From contig CANSAF010000007.1 of the NCBI GenBank assembly GCA_947644645.1, positions 1 to 64,000 of the forward strand: a stretch of 64,000 bases of DNA, written 5' to 3'. Numbering within the stretch: position 1 is the first letter of the stretch; every line of letters starts with the position of its first letter. The position numbers and the translations under genes were made by a program. Below are positions 52,423 through 61,747 of this stretch, piece after piece. The DNA comes from an uncultured Sporosarcina sp. (GTDB lineage Bacteria > Bacillota > Bacilli > Bacillales_A > Planococcaceae). The notes under the pieces are model-generated. The model was not told where the DNA came from, made no database searches, and worked only from the letters and a program-made list of their open reading frames with translations.

Positions 52423-53283
52423 TTAATGAATATCTCGCTTTTTAAAACTACCGCCTCTTACTTCTGATACATCCGTAATGGTAATAAAAGCATCTGGGTC
52501 ATATTCATGAATAATTGATAATACTTTACTTTCTTCCATACGCGTTATAATACAATTCATAATTTCGATCGGTTCATTTGAAAAGCCGCCTGTTCCATTT
52601 ATATAAGTTACACCACGGCCTAATCGATTTTGAATGGCTTGCCCAATTTCACGTGGACAATTGGAAACAATCCGAACAGATTTAGAACTTTCCAACCCAA
52701 CTTGCACGACATCAATGACTACTTTTGCAATATAATAAGTCGTAACAGAATAAAGCGCGCTTTCTAAACTAAACACAAAGCCAGCTGCTGTAAAAATAAA
52801 GACGTTAATAAAAAGAATAATATCCCCTACAGAAAATGGAACTTTGCTAGAAATGAGCACTGCCAATACTTCTGTTCCATCTAATGCACCACCGCTTCGT
52901 AACACTGTTCCAACACCAACGCCGAGCATAACACCACCTGATAAAACAACCAATAATTCGTCCTTTTCCGTTAAAATTGGGTCAATACCACTCATAATCA
53001 TCGTCGAAATAGACAGTGCAGCAATGCCAATAATGCTATATAAAGCAAATGACTTCCCTACTTGCTTATATCCTAAATAGATAAAAGGTAAATTTAACGC
53101 AAATAATAAAACACCTAAAGGAATATTAAATAAATCATTCCCCATAATACTTACCCCTGTAATCCCACCATCAATAATCGCATTTGGAATCAGAACAGCT
53201 TCTAGCGCATACCCCGCAATCGCCGCTCCAACCACGATTAAAAAAATGCGACGAATCATATCGCCAATTTGTATACCACTCAC
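52423..53283 (-). CDS. YitT-family membrane protein (DUF161 / DUF2179)
   Basis: This roughly 286-residue protein has five or six N-terminal helices with AAIAGYALEAVLIPNAIIDGGITGVSIM and GGVMLGVGVGTVLRSGGALDGTEVLAVLI. A cytoplasmic DUF2179 domain follows (SVRIVSNCPREIGQAIQNRLGRGVTYINGTGG ... VLSIIHEYDPDAFITITDVSEVRGGSF). The family is common in Firmicutes and its biochemical role is unsettled. The start is uncertain: GTG 53283 has AAAGGTG upstream, while GTG 53298 and ATG 53259 are alternatives. It converges on the histidine kinase gene. Confidence 0.85.
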   Translation of the reverse strand: MSGIQIGDMIRRIFLIVVGAAIAGYALEAVLIPNAIIDGGITGVSIMGNDLFNIPLGVLLFALNLPFIYLGYKQVGKSFALYSIIGIAALSISTMIMSGIDPILTEKDELLVVLSGGVMLGVGVGTVLRSGGALDGTEVLAVLISSKVPFSVGDIILFINVFIFTAAGFVFSLESALYSVTTYYIAKVVIDVVQVGLESSKSVRIVSNCPREIGQAIQNRLGRGVTYINGTGGFSNEPIEIMNCIITRMEESKVLSIIHEYDPDAFITITDVSEVRGGSFKKRDIH

Positions 53284-53429
53284 AATAAAGAACAACACCT
53301 TTCAATAATTACTTTAGTAAAAGAAATGATACTTTATTATGCCGTAAAACGGGCGTAAGGGAAAGGATATTTTCATTCACATTTACATATGTATGTATGA
53401 ACGATTAATGAAATAAGGAAGTGAATCAT

Positions 53430-53678
53430 TTGCCTAATTCATCTTTACAAACGCTTCTCACGCAAACACCCGAAGAAGGTTTTGCTTTAGCTGTCAAACT
53501 TGCACAAAAAGGAGTCGAAGTGACACAACCTTCTGAAGAAATTCGAAAAGTATTACGCCCTACTTATTCTCGAAATGCAGACAGCTTAACCGCAGCGTCT
53601 CACGTCATTGCTGTTCATTTTCAAACTGTCGCGGCGGCGAATAATTATTGGCGGGCTTGGATGCCTTATTATCAATAG
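53430..53678 (+). CDS. Small protein of unknown function
   Basis: This 82-residue protein runs from TTG at 53430 (AAGGAAGTG seven bases upstream). It contains SLQTLLTQTPEEGFALAVKL near the start and an aromatic C-terminus ANNYWRAWMPYYQ. It has no membrane helix or Cys. The bidirectional terminator that follows supports it. I do not recognise the family, and its neighbours (YitT-family, TetR) give no clue. Confidence 0.55.
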   Translation: MPNSSLQTLLTQTPEEGFALAVKLAQKGVEVTQPSEEIRKVLRPTYSRNADSLTAASHVIAVHFQTVAAANNYWRAWMPYYQ

Positions 53679-53693
53679 GTCAATATGAATGGA

Positions 53694-53737
53694 AAAAGGT
53701 GATGACATAACATCTAAATGTCCTGTCATCACCTTTA
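53694..53737. terminator. Bidirectional terminator
   Basis: AAAGGTGATGACA / TGTCATCACCTTT is a perfect 13-base stem shared by the small plus-strand gene and the convergent TetR gene. Confidence 0.85.
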
Positions 53738-53741
53738 TTCT

Positions 53742-54593
53742 TTACTCTTTTATATTGTCTGTAAACCCGAAATAATCTTCCAACACATAAGCTGTCCATT
53801 GACAAACCGGCTCTTTTTCAATATTGCGGATCAGCCCTTTCACAATTGCGGGACTCAACGTAGGGATTAAAAGCTCTTCTTTTAATAATTGAAGCGATTC
53901 TTTTTCAATCTCCCCTTCTACCTCTTTTATATTTTGCTCAATGACTTCCATTAAATATTCCTTCGACACTTTCCCATTTACTGGCGATTCATTGACCAGT
54001 GGTAATTCCCCTGTTAAAAATGGTTTTGTCATATGTTTGGCAAGAATATTTGTTTTTTCAACGAGCGATTTTGCCAGTGCATCCGCATCTAACGGTAAAT
54101 TATAAAAGACAAATAGATGAGAATAAGCTTTTACAAGACCATTAATCGTATAAATTAAATCGTATTTCGTCTCTTCAATAACATCTCCATACAACTTTTC
54201 AATCATCGATAAAATCGTTTTATCCATTTCAGCAATATACATTTGACTTTTCAAGAATAGTTCTTCATCAAATGATTTCATCTGCTCTTTAACGAAAAAC
54301 TTTGCGAAATCAGCATGTTTATAAAATGAAGTGAAAATGGTTGTGTAAAACTTATATAAGATTTCTTCTTCATTTTCCACGTCTCTGACTACCTGGTCAA
54401 CTTGAATAATTAATTGTCTCATAAAATGATCGACCATCGATGAAATTAATTCATCTTTTGATTTAAATGATAAATAAAATGCTCCTTTTGAAATACCACA
54501 AGCATCCGTTATTTGTTGAACTGACGTTAATTCAAAGCCTTTTTCTGCAAATAGCTTTAAAGCTTCTTCCATAATCAACTGTTTTTTCGTCAT
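53742..54593 (-). CDS. TetR-family repressor of the RND pump
   Basis: This 283-residue regulator has an N-terminal TetR helix-turn-helix (EEALKLFAEKGFELTSVQQITDACGISKGAFYLSFKSKDELI). Its long helical ligand domain is larger than the roughly 200 residues typical of the family. ATG at 54593 is chosen because a TAGGAG site lies upstream inside the longer frame. It is divergent from the efflux gene, and the spacer holds a TGACTA-GT-TAGTCA palindrome inside the pump's promoter, so it very likely represses that promoter. Confidence 0.88.
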   Translation of the reverse strand: MTKKQLIMEEALKLFAEKGFELTSVQQITDACGISKGAFYLSFKSKDELISSMVDHFMRQLIIQVDQVVRDVENEEEILYKFYTTIFTSFYKHADFAKFFVKEQMKSFDEELFLKSQMYIAEMDKTILSMIEKLYGDVIEETKYDLIYTINGLVKAYSHLFVFYNLPLDADALAKSLVEKTNILAKHMTKPFLTGELPLVNESPVNGKVSKEYLMEVIEQNIKEVEGEIEKESLQLLKEELLIPTLSPAIVKGLIRNIEKEPVCQWTAYVLEDYFGFTDNIKE

Positions 54594-54622
54594 GAATATT
54601 CGATCGCTCCTAAAGTTATTGA

Positions 54623-54651
54623 TTGACACCTGACTAGTTAGTCATTATTAT
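54623..54651 (+). promoter_or_regulatory. RND pump promoter with embedded TetR operator
   Basis: TTGACA (54623-54628), a 17-base spacer and TATTAT (54646-54651) form a near-consensus sigma-A promoter. The spacer holds TGACTA-GT-TAGTCA (54631-54644), placed to block polymerase when the repressor binds. Confidence 0.75.
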
Positions 54652-54693
54652 AAATACTTAGGAAAGATAAGTCAATTTGGGGAAGGTGTAAAA

Positions 54694-57600
54694 GTGAAAG
54701 GCTTAGTCAATTTTGTATTGAAAAATAAACTAGCAGTCTGGTTGCTAACTATCATTATCGTCGTATCGGGCATTTACTCCGGTACTCGTATGAAATCAGA
54801 AACACTACCAGATATTTCAATTCCATTTTTAATGGTGATGGATGTTTATCCAGGTGCAACGCCTGAGCAAGTAATGACAGACGTTTCGATGCCGCTCGAG
54901 AAAGTTGTTGAAAACCTTGAACATGTCAAAGGTGTTTATTCAACTTCCTATTCAAACGTATCGAATATTCAAGTTGAATATGAATATGGCATCGATATGG
55001 ATGAAGCCAAACGTGCATTAGACGCAGCATTAGATGATGTACAATTACCTGAAGATGCTGAAAAACCAACAATCACGGCAATTAGTATGAATATGATGCC
55101 GGTCGTTGCGTTAAGTGTGAGTAGTACATCAGAAGATATTGTGGAACTAACTTCGACAGTTGAAGATATTTTATTACCAAAAATTAATAAAATTGACGGT
55201 GTTGCTTCTGCTTCAATTACAGGACAACATATTGAAGAAGTCCAGTTAACATATGATGATGAGAAAATGGAAGCACTCGGCGTTACGGAAGAAAATGTTA
55301 AAGAAATGATTCAAGCGAGTGATTTAGCTGTTTCATTAGGTCTTTACGAATTTGAAGCAGGCGAACAAGCTGTCTCCGTAGATGGTAAGTTTATGACTGC
55401 AGACGAATTAAAGGAAATGATGATTCCTGCTACGCCTTCTGCAGAAAATCCAGCACCTTTTGTAAAACTTGAAGAGATTGCTAAGATCGAAGTTGTTGGT
55501 AAAGTACAATCTGTTTCACGTACAAATGGTGAAGATGCGATTGCCATTCAAATTATTAAAGGACAACAAGCAAATACAGTTGATGTTGTCAACGCAGTCA
55601 AAGAATTAGTAGAAGATGAAAAGAAATCGATTGAAGGCCTTGTTGTCGATGTGTCACTTGACCAAGGTGAACCGATTGAAGATGCTGTTTCAACAATGAT
55701 TGAAAAGGCATTATTCGGTGGTGCGATTGCGATTCTAATTATCCTCCTATTCTTAAGAGATATTAAATCGACAATCATTTCAATTGTATCAATCCCGGTT
55801 TCTATCTTTATGGCATTACTTTTATTAAACTGGATGGATATCACATTAAATATTATGACGCTCGGAGCCATTACGGTTGCGATTGGACGGGTCATTGACG
55901 ACTCCATTGTCGTCGTGGAAAATATCTATAGACGACTTCATTTAAAAGACGAGCAGCTTTCAGGGCGCGCACTCGTCCGCGAAGCAACAATCGAAATGTT
56001 TAAACCAATTATGTCATCAACACTTGTAACGGTTGCAGTTTTCGCACCTTTAATCTTTGTTGGCGGTATGGTTGGTGAATTGTTTATGCCATTCGCACTT
56101 ACAATGACATTTGCATTGGGTGCATCACTCATTGTTGCCATTACGATTGTCCCTGCATTGTCTCACTTTTTATTCCGCAAGAAACTTTATGGTGAGAAAA
56201 CAAGAAGTCGTCGTAAAAGTATTGGTATGTTAGCCAATTCATATAAAGGGATTCTCGAATGGACACTAAATCATAAGATTATAACATCATTCATTTCAAT
56301 CATTTTACTCGCTGGAAGTATCGCGCTTACTCCTTTAATCGGCTTTAGCTTTATGGGAAGCGATGAAGAAAAAGTAATGTATTTAACTTATACACCTGAA
56401 ACTGGTGAGTTAATGGATGAAACGCTTGCGAATATTGAAGAAGTCGAGCAAGAACTATTAAAACGCGATGATATCGATATTCTTCAATTATCAGCAACAG
56501 ATGCAAGCGATCCGATGTCTGCAATGATGGGCGGCGGTGCGAATGGAGCGCTCATGTTCCTAATTTTTGATCCGGACATGAAAGATTTCCCAGAAGCACG
56601 TGCGGAAGTTGAAGATTATGTCTTTAATATTGATCAGTCGGGCGAATGGAAGAGTCAAGACTTCACTTCAATGGGCATGTCTGCCAATGAAATTAGCTAC
56701 ACGTTTTACAGTGAAAATTTAGATCGATTAAATGAAGCTGTTAAAATGGTAGAAGATGTCATGAAGGACAATAAACGCTTGGAAGACGTATCTTCAAGTG
56801 CTAAAGATGCGTATGTTTCTTATAATCTGAAAGTAACGCAAGATGAATTGCTTCAATACGGTTTAACGACAGGACAAATTGTCATGATGTTAAGTCCAAA
56901 TCGTTCCGAAGATGTCTTAACGACTATCGAAAAAGACGGCAATTCAATGAAAGTCATTGTTCAGCAAGAAGAAACGATTCAACCGAAATCGATTGATGAC
57001 TTACTCAATACTGAAGTTCCAACAGCACTTGGAACAATGATGAAGCTTTCTGAACTAGTAGAAGTTGAAGAAGGAACAACGTTAAACGCACTTGAACGAA
57101 GCCAAGGTGAATACTACGCAACGGTTTCAGGGACAATTTTAGATGATGATATTTCTAAAGCAACTTCAGAAGTTGATAAAGCCATTGATGAACTAGATTT
57201 ACCTAAAGGTGTAACACTTGACGTTGCAGGTGTTGCTGCTGATATGACAGAAGCATTTACACAATTAATTGTTGCGATGCTTGCAGCGATTGCCATTGTT
57301 TACTTCATTTTAGTTGTGACATTCCGTGAAGGAGTTGCACCGTTTGCAATTCTATTCTCATTACCATTTGCGGTCATTGGTTCGTTTGTCGGTTTATTAA
57401 TCGCAGGCGAAACGATCTCGATTTCAGTTATGATGGGATTACTGATGTTAATTGGAATTGTAGTAACGAATGCAATTGTTCTCGTTGACCGAATTATTCG
57501 GATGGAACGTACGGGTATGCCGATGCGTGAAGCAGTTCTTGAAGCAGGTGCAACGCGTCTACGTCCGATTTTAATGACAGCAATTGCCACAATCGGTGCA

Positions 57601-57777
57601 CTAGTTCCACTGGCAGTTGGATCTGGTGGCGGCGGATTAATTTCCAAAGGTCTTGGAATTTCGGTAATGGGTGGATTAATCAGTTCTACAGCATTGACAC
57701 TGATTATCGTACCAATTGTTTATGAGATTCTATCGAAAATGTTCAAGAAAAATCGTGTGGATTTAGAAGAAGATTAA
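54694..57777 (+). CDS. RND-family efflux transporter (SwrC/AcrB-like, HAE1 type)
   Basis: This 1,027-residue inner-membrane pump shows the RND two-fold layout. A first helix (about 12-30), a large loop with LPDISIPFLMVMDVYPGATPEQVMTDVSMPLE, and helices 2-6 with IGRVIDDSIVVVENIYRRL (proton-relay Asp pair) are followed by the second loop and helices 8-12 with GIVVTNAIVLVDRI. Gram-positive members work without an outer-membrane channel. B. subtilis SwrC exports surfactin-type lipopeptides. The GTG start has GGGGAAGG upstream. It is under a TetR-type repressor, so a toxic amphiphile is the likely inducer. Confidence 0.93.
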   Translation: MKGLVNFVLKNKLAVWLLTIIIVVSGIYSGTRMKSETLPDISIPFLMVMDVYPGATPEQVMTDVSMPLEKVVENLEHVKGVYSTSYSNVSNIQVEYEYGIDMDEAKRALDAALDDVQLPEDAEKPTITAISMNMMPVVALSVSSTSEDIVELTSTVEDILLPKINKIDGVASASITGQHIEEVQLTYDDEKMEALGVTEENVKEMIQASDLAVSLGLYEFEAGEQAVSVDGKFMTADELKEMMIPATPSAENPAPFVKLEEIAKIEVVGKVQSVSRTNGEDAIAIQIIKGQQANTVDVVNAVKELVEDEKKSIEGLVVDVSLDQGEPIEDAVSTMIEKALFGGAIAILIILLFLRDIKSTIISIVSIPVSIFMALLLLNWMDITLNIMTLGAITVAIGRVIDDSIVVVENIYRRLHLKDEQLSGRALVREATIEMFKPIMSSTLVTVAVFAPLIFVGGMVGELFMPFALTMTFALGASLIVAITIVPALSHFLFRKKLYGEKTRSRRKSIGMLANSYKGILEWTLNHKIITSFISIILLAGSIALTPLIGFSFMGSDEEKVMYLTYTPETGELMDETLANIEEVEQELLKRDDIDILQLSATDASDPMSAMMGGGANGALMFLIFDPDMKDFPEARAEVEDYVFNIDQSGEWKSQDFTSMGMSANEISYTFYSENLDRLNEAVKMVEDVMKDNKRLEDVSSSAKDAYVSYNLKVTQDELLQYGLTTGQIVMMLSPNRSEDVLTTIEKDGNSMKVIVQQEETIQPKSIDDLLNTEVPTALGTMMKLSELVEVEEGTTLNALERSQGEYYATVSGTILDDDISKATSEVDKAIDELDLPKGVTLDVAGVAADMTEAFTQLIVAMLAAIAIVYFILVVTFREGVAPFAILFSLPFAVIGSFVGLLIAGETISISVMMGLLMLIGIVVTNAIVLVDRIIRMERTGMPMREAVLEAGATRLRPILMTAIATIGALVPLAVGSGGGGLISKGLGISVMGGLISSTALTLIIVPIVYEILSKMFKKNRVDLEED

Positions 57778-57782
57778 TCAGT

Positions 57783-57882
57783 GAGGGCTGTCCAATAGCT
57801 TTGCTATTGGACGCCTCCCGTTTTGTGTGTGCGTTTAGTTTGTTTAGTGTGCTGCCTGCTGAGTTTTCTTTACCAACAAGCA
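57783..57882 (+). repeat. Dispersed terminator repeat, copy 2
   Basis: The GAGGGCTGTCC / GGACGCCTCC hairpin (57783-57818, inner CAATAGC / GCTATTG) lies just after the RND stop. It is followed by CGTTTTGTGTGTGCGTTTAG and a tail that aligns with copy 1 (11304-11396) along its full length in the same orientation relative to the preceding gene. Confidence 0.7.
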
Positions 57883-57903
57883 AACACATCATCTCTATAC
57901 ATA

Positions 57904-57941
57904 AAAAAATCCCAAAAGTCATGTACCTTTTGGGTTTTTTT
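57904..57941. terminator. Bidirectional terminator
   Basis: AAAAAATCCCAAAAG / CTTTTGGGTTTTTT stem with long A/T-runs. It backs up the repeat-borne terminators between the RND gene and lutC. Confidence 0.8.
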
Positions 57942-57992
57942 CATCCCTTCCTTACTACCACGAAACCCAACAAGTAAAAAAACACCTCCACT

Positions 57993-58057
57993 CTAAACAT
58001 ACAAAAACAGGAGGCATCCGAAAAGTCACGTCCTTCCGACTTTTTGGATAGCCTCCC
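57993..58057 (-). repeat. Dispersed terminator repeat, copy 3 (shorter)
   Basis: On minus a GGGAGGCTATCC / GGATGCCTCC hairpin with an AAAAAGT / ACTTTT inner stem is followed by TGTTTTTGTATGTTTAGA, similar to copies 1 and 2. It lies right after the lutC stop and probably ends the lut operon. Confidence 0.6.
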
Positions 58058-58060
58058 GTA

Positions 58061-58774
58061 TTATTTATCATCGACAACAATATAAGTCGCTTCAACAGGT
58101 CCATGTACGCCGACGATTAGATTCATTTCAATATCAGCACTATTACTCGGTCCTGAAATGAAACTCACACACGATGAAACGTCATTTCCTTGTGCATTTG
58201 CTTCGTGAATCTTTCTCATTGCTTGCGTCATACGTGGAACGATTGTGCTTTTAGGAATAATGACGACATGAACGCGTGGTAATAAACTAATCGTTCGTCC
58301 GTTATTTCGGTCATTAAATAATGTTACCGTACCCGATTCTGCAAGTGTAATTTCACTGAAAGTAATGCCAATATCCGCTTTTTCAGCAAATACTTGGTTT
58401 TCCTTTCCAATCTTTTTATTCCATAAACGAACGTCTACGGCATCTTCACGCCAGCTTTCGTAAATTGAATCCAATCCATATTCATCATTTCGTGGATCAT
58501 TTGCGGCGATAATGATTTTTCCGTCATGACCTTGGACTGTTTCCGTCAAAACGGCTTCCAAATTAGCAAAATCCGTTCGCTTAAAGGTTGTATGAATGAC
58601 TTTACATTGTTCTTCCAATACATCGACCAGTTCATCTTGTGTATAATCTTTATACACATCCCATTGTGGATTTAAGCTCCATTTTGGACGCACAACGCCT
58701 TCTGTACGGCGGGATCTGCCTAAATTTCTAGCTAAATTATTTAAAAAATGATTGCGGTTATCTAGATCCATCAT
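58061..58774 (-). CDS. lutC: L-lactate utilization protein LutC
   Basis: This 237-residue LUD-domain protein has [20 protein letters not shown] and the C-terminal [33 protein letters not shown] signature. With LutA and LutB it forms the iron-sulfur system that oxidises L-lactate to pyruvate. ATGA overlap with lutB shows coupled translation. Confidence 0.94.
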   Translation of the reverse strand: MMDLDNRNHFLNNLARNLGRSRRTEGVVRPKWSLNPQWDVYKDYTQDELVDVLEEQCKVIHTTFKRTDFANLEAVLTETVQGHDGKIIIAANDPRNDEYGLDSIYESWREDAVDVRLWNKKIGKENQVFAEKADIGITFSEITLAESGTVTLFNDRNNGRTISLLPRVHVVIIPKSTIVPRMTQAMRKIHEANAQGNDVSSCVSFISGPSNSADIEMNLIVGVHGPVEATYIVVDDK

Positions 58775-60195
58775 TTCGAACCGCCTCCTTTTTCACGCTC
58801 TTTAAACCAAGAACGGAATGTTTGTCGTCCTGGTGCTGGGAAATCTCGTTGTTCCGTCCAATTTTTGAGTGGTCCCGGTCCATTTGTAATGGTTTCATCC
58901 TTCGTCCACGGTTTTAATGCAGTGCGCGCAAATTTCGCACTCATTTTATAAGCGGCTGGATGTGTTGACCATTTAACAAATCCATTCATCGCAGCTTTTT
59001 CCGCAGTCGGTGCCATCCCATTTTCGACAATAATTTCACGATGACGAATTAAATGTTCATGTAGCGGAATTTTTACCGGACAAGCTTCTGTACAAGCTGC
59101 ACATAATGTCGATGCATAAGGTAATTCTTTATGATTTTCATAGCCATCGAGTAACGGCGTAAGCACTGCACCAATTGGTCCCGGATAAATTGAACCATAT
59201 GCATGACCGCCAATATGACGATAAACTGGGCAGACATTAATACAAGCCGCACAACGAATACAGTGAAGCGCTGATTGGAATTCAGTTCCTAAAATTTTCG
59301 AACGTCCATTGTCTACAATCACTAAATGGAACTCTTCTGGACCATCAATTTCCCCTGCTAAACGCGTTCCTGTAATGCTCGTAATATAACTTGTTAACTT
59401 TTGTCCAACTGCCGCTCTTGTTAATAAACTCACTAAAACATCTAGTTCTTCCCAAGTTGGTACAATTCTTTCTAGTCCCATCACTGTAATTTGTGTATCA
59501 GGTAATGCCGTTGCTAATCTTGCATTTCCTTCATTCGTCACAAATGTCACCGCACCTGATTCAGCAACTGCGAAGTTACAGCCTGTAATGCCAATGTCTG
59601 CCGACAAAAAGTCTTTTCTTAATTCTTGACGTGCAAATAAACCAAGTTCTTCCGGTGTATTCGACTTATCATAGCCTCTTTTTTCCATAAATGTTTCTTT
59701 AATTTGATCACGGTTTAAATGCAATGCAGGTGTCACAATATGAGAAGGAACATCTCCGTCAAGTTGTAAAATCCACTCGCCTAAATCGGTTTCAACTACT
59801 TCCGCGCCAGCTTCTTCAATGGCTTTATTTAAACCGATTTCCTCTGTCACCATTGATTTTGACTTAACGATTTTTTTAGCATTTTTCTTTTTCACAACGT
59901 TTTGAACGTATGCATTCGCTTCTTCAGCTGTTTCAGCAAAAAAGACATGTCCGCCGCGCTTCACAACATTATCGCTTAGTTGCTGTAAATAAAAATCGAT
60001 ATTTTCCAATGTATGTGTACGAATCTCTTCACCAAGTGCTCGCCAATCTTCCCAGTTTCCAAGCTCTTCAGAAGCCGCTGCTTTTCGACTTCTGAAACGA
60101 CCTTGTGCAGAAGAAACGGACTCAATCATAAACTCATTTTCAATTCCTTCATGAACACGCTTATCGAATGAAGGATTTCCAATACGTATACCCAT
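58771..60195 (-). CDS. lutB: L-lactate utilization iron-sulfur protein LutB
   Basis: This 474-residue protein has an N-terminal LUD domain ([56 protein letters not shown]). A C-terminal double [4Fe-4S] ferredoxin-like domain is seen in [14 protein letters not shown] and [17 protein letters not shown]. It is the electron-carrying core of the LutABC complex. The start is 17 bases after lutA. Confidence 0.95.
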   Translation of the reverse strand: MGIRIGNPSFDKRVHEGIENEFMIESVSSAQGRFRSRKAAASEELGNWEDWRALGEEIRTHTLENIDFYLQQLSDNVVKRGGHVFFAETAEEANAYVQNVVKKKNAKKIVKSKSMVTEEIGLNKAIEEAGAEVVETDLGEWILQLDGDVPSHIVTPALHLNRDQIKETFMEKRGYDKSNTPEELGLFARQELRKDFLSADIGITGCNFAVAESGAVTFVTNEGNARLATALPDTQITVMGLERIVPTWEELDVLVSLLTRAAVGQKLTSYITSITGTRLAGEIDGPEEFHLVIVDNGRSKILGTEFQSALHCIRCAACINVCPVYRHIGGHAYGSIYPGPIGAVLTPLLDGYENHKELPYASTLCAACTEACPVKIPLHEHLIRHREIIVENGMAPTAEKAAMNGFVKWSTHPAAYKMSAKFARTALKPWTKDETITNGPGPLKNWTEQRDFPAPGRQTFRSWFKEREKGGGSK

Positions 60196-60212
60196 TTATC
60201 TCACGCCTTTCT

Positions 60213-60929
60213 TTAACGATGATTTAAAATTTCTGCAAGATGAACCACTTTTACATTACGTCCTTCTCTCGATAGGCGACCGCCAATATTCATTAAACAA
60301 GCCATATCGCCGCCGACTAAATACTCCGCTTCCGTTTCTACAACATGATCTGCTTTTTCTTGCACCATCTCTCCAGAAATTGTCGATTGTTTGACCGCGA
60401 ATGTTCCACCAAATCCACAGCAATCTTCTGCTTGTGGCAATCCAATCAGATCGATGCCTTTCACATTCCCAAGTAACTGTAAAGGTGCTTCTTTAACACC
60501 TAAAATTCTCGTCATATGGCAAGAAGGATGATAAGTTACTCTTCCTGTAAATGTCGAGCCAACATCAGTAATCTTTAGTACATCTACTAAGAACTGAGAT
60601 AGCTCATAACATTTCGCCGCAAATTGCTTAGATTCTTCCGCCCACTCTGGATCGTCTTTAAAAACATCCGCATACCCTCTAAGCATTGCTACACAAGAAC
60701 CCGATGGACCCACGACATATTCAGAATGACGGAAAACTTTCATCATATGCTTCATCGTTTCTTTCGTATTTTTTAAATAACCGCTATTATAAGCAGGTTG
60801 TCCACAACAAGTTTGTGTGTCTGGGAAATCTACTTCACAACCGAATCGTTCTAAAACTTCAACCGTGTCTTTTCCAACATTCGCTGTAAAAATATCTGAT
60901 AGACATGTAATAAATAAAGATACTTTCAT
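60213..60929 (-). CDS. lutA: L-lactate utilization protein LutA
   Basis: This 238-residue protein has two CCG domains (TCCGQPAYNSGY near 40-51 and EDCCGFGGTFAVKQ near 175-188), as in GlpC/HdrB-type Fe-S oxidoreductase subunits. ATG at 60929 has GAGGTG six bases upstream, and the GTG three codons earlier belongs to that site. It lies 14 bases after lutR and heads the lutABC group. Confidence 0.94.
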   Translation of the reverse strand: MKVSLFITCLSDIFTANVGKDTVEVLERFGCEVDFPDTQTCCGQPAYNSGYLKNTKETMKHMMKVFRHSEYVVGPSGSCVAMLRGYADVFKDDPEWAEESKQFAAKCYELSQFLVDVLKITDVGSTFTGRVTYHPSCHMTRILGVKEAPLQLLGNVKGIDLIGLPQAEDCCGFGGTFAVKQSTISGEMVQEKADHVVETEAEYLVGGDMACLMNIGGRLSREGRNVKVVHLAEILNHR

Positions 60930-60943
60930 CCTGTTCACCTCAT

Positions 60944-61660
60944 CTAATCTCTAAATTTCATATACTTTTCCAATGATTTTTCAACATTTCTTAAATGCGT
61001 TAACATATGTTCATATGCTTTTTCAGGATTTCTTTCTTTAATAGCTTCATAGATTGCTTGGTGTTCTTCAATCAAAGAAACCGTTTTCTGTTCATTATAA
61101 ATCAGTACTTGGCGTGTTTCTTGTAATACACTTAGCATAACTTCAGAAACAGAACTCATTAAATGAATAAGCACGTCATTATGGGTTGCCTTGGCGATCG
61201 CCATATGGAAACGCATATCAGCTTCTTCACCAATTTCTCCGTCATTTCTAGCTTTCTCCATCGCATAAATTGCATCTTGTAGTAAGATTAAATCCTCTTC
61301 TTTACGATGAAGTGCAGCGGACTTTGCAGCACCTACTTCGAGAATTTTGCGTATTTCATAAATTTCTTGAACATCTTCTTGATTCATTAATAACGCTGGA
61401 TTAATCGGCAATGTAAAACTAGTCGCATCGAATTTTGTAACAAAAGTTCCTTCACCTTGTCTCATCACAACCAAACCCATCGCACGCATGCCACTTAATG
61501 CTTCTCTTACCGCTGATCGGCTTACATCAAAGTCTTTTGCTAGTTGTTCTACAGAATCTAAACGATCTCCTGGTTTTAATGCACCACTTTTAATCATATT
61601 CACAAGCGAATCCGTTACTTCTTCATAAATTTTTTTAGTTTGTATACGTCCGATAGACAT
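60944..61660 (-). CDS. lutR: LutR, FadR-subfamily GntR repressor of lactate genes
   Basis: This 238-residue regulator has the winged helix (ALKPGDRLDSVEQLAKDFDVSRSAVREALSGMRAMGLVVMRQGEG) and an FCD domain with the metal-site pattern ADMRFHMAIAKATHN and EEHQAIYEAI. In B. subtilis LutR represses lut genes until L-lactate is present. It is embedded in the locus, directly before lutA. Two LutR-type sites lie upstream of lutP, about 1.7 kb away. None was seen directly before lutR, so lutR-lutABC may depend on read-through from lutP or an unseen site. Confidence 0.88.
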   Translation of the reverse strand: MSIGRIQTKKIYEEVTDSLVNMIKSGALKPGDRLDSVEQLAKDFDVSRSAVREALSGMRAMGLVVMRQGEGTFVTKFDATSFTLPINPALLMNQEDVQEIYEIRKILEVGAAKSAALHRKEEDLILLQDAIYAMEKARNDGEIGEEADMRFHMAIAKATHNDVLIHLMSSVSEVMLSVLQETRQVLIYNEQKTVSLIEEHQAIYEAIKERNPEKAYEHMLTHLRNVEKSLEKYMKFRD

Positions 61661-61747
61661 ACTATCCTGCTCCTCTTTTGTAAACTGTTAAATTAAACTT
61701 TACTGGATTCGAAGTACTTTGAAAAGAAGCATGACTTTTTTAATTTG

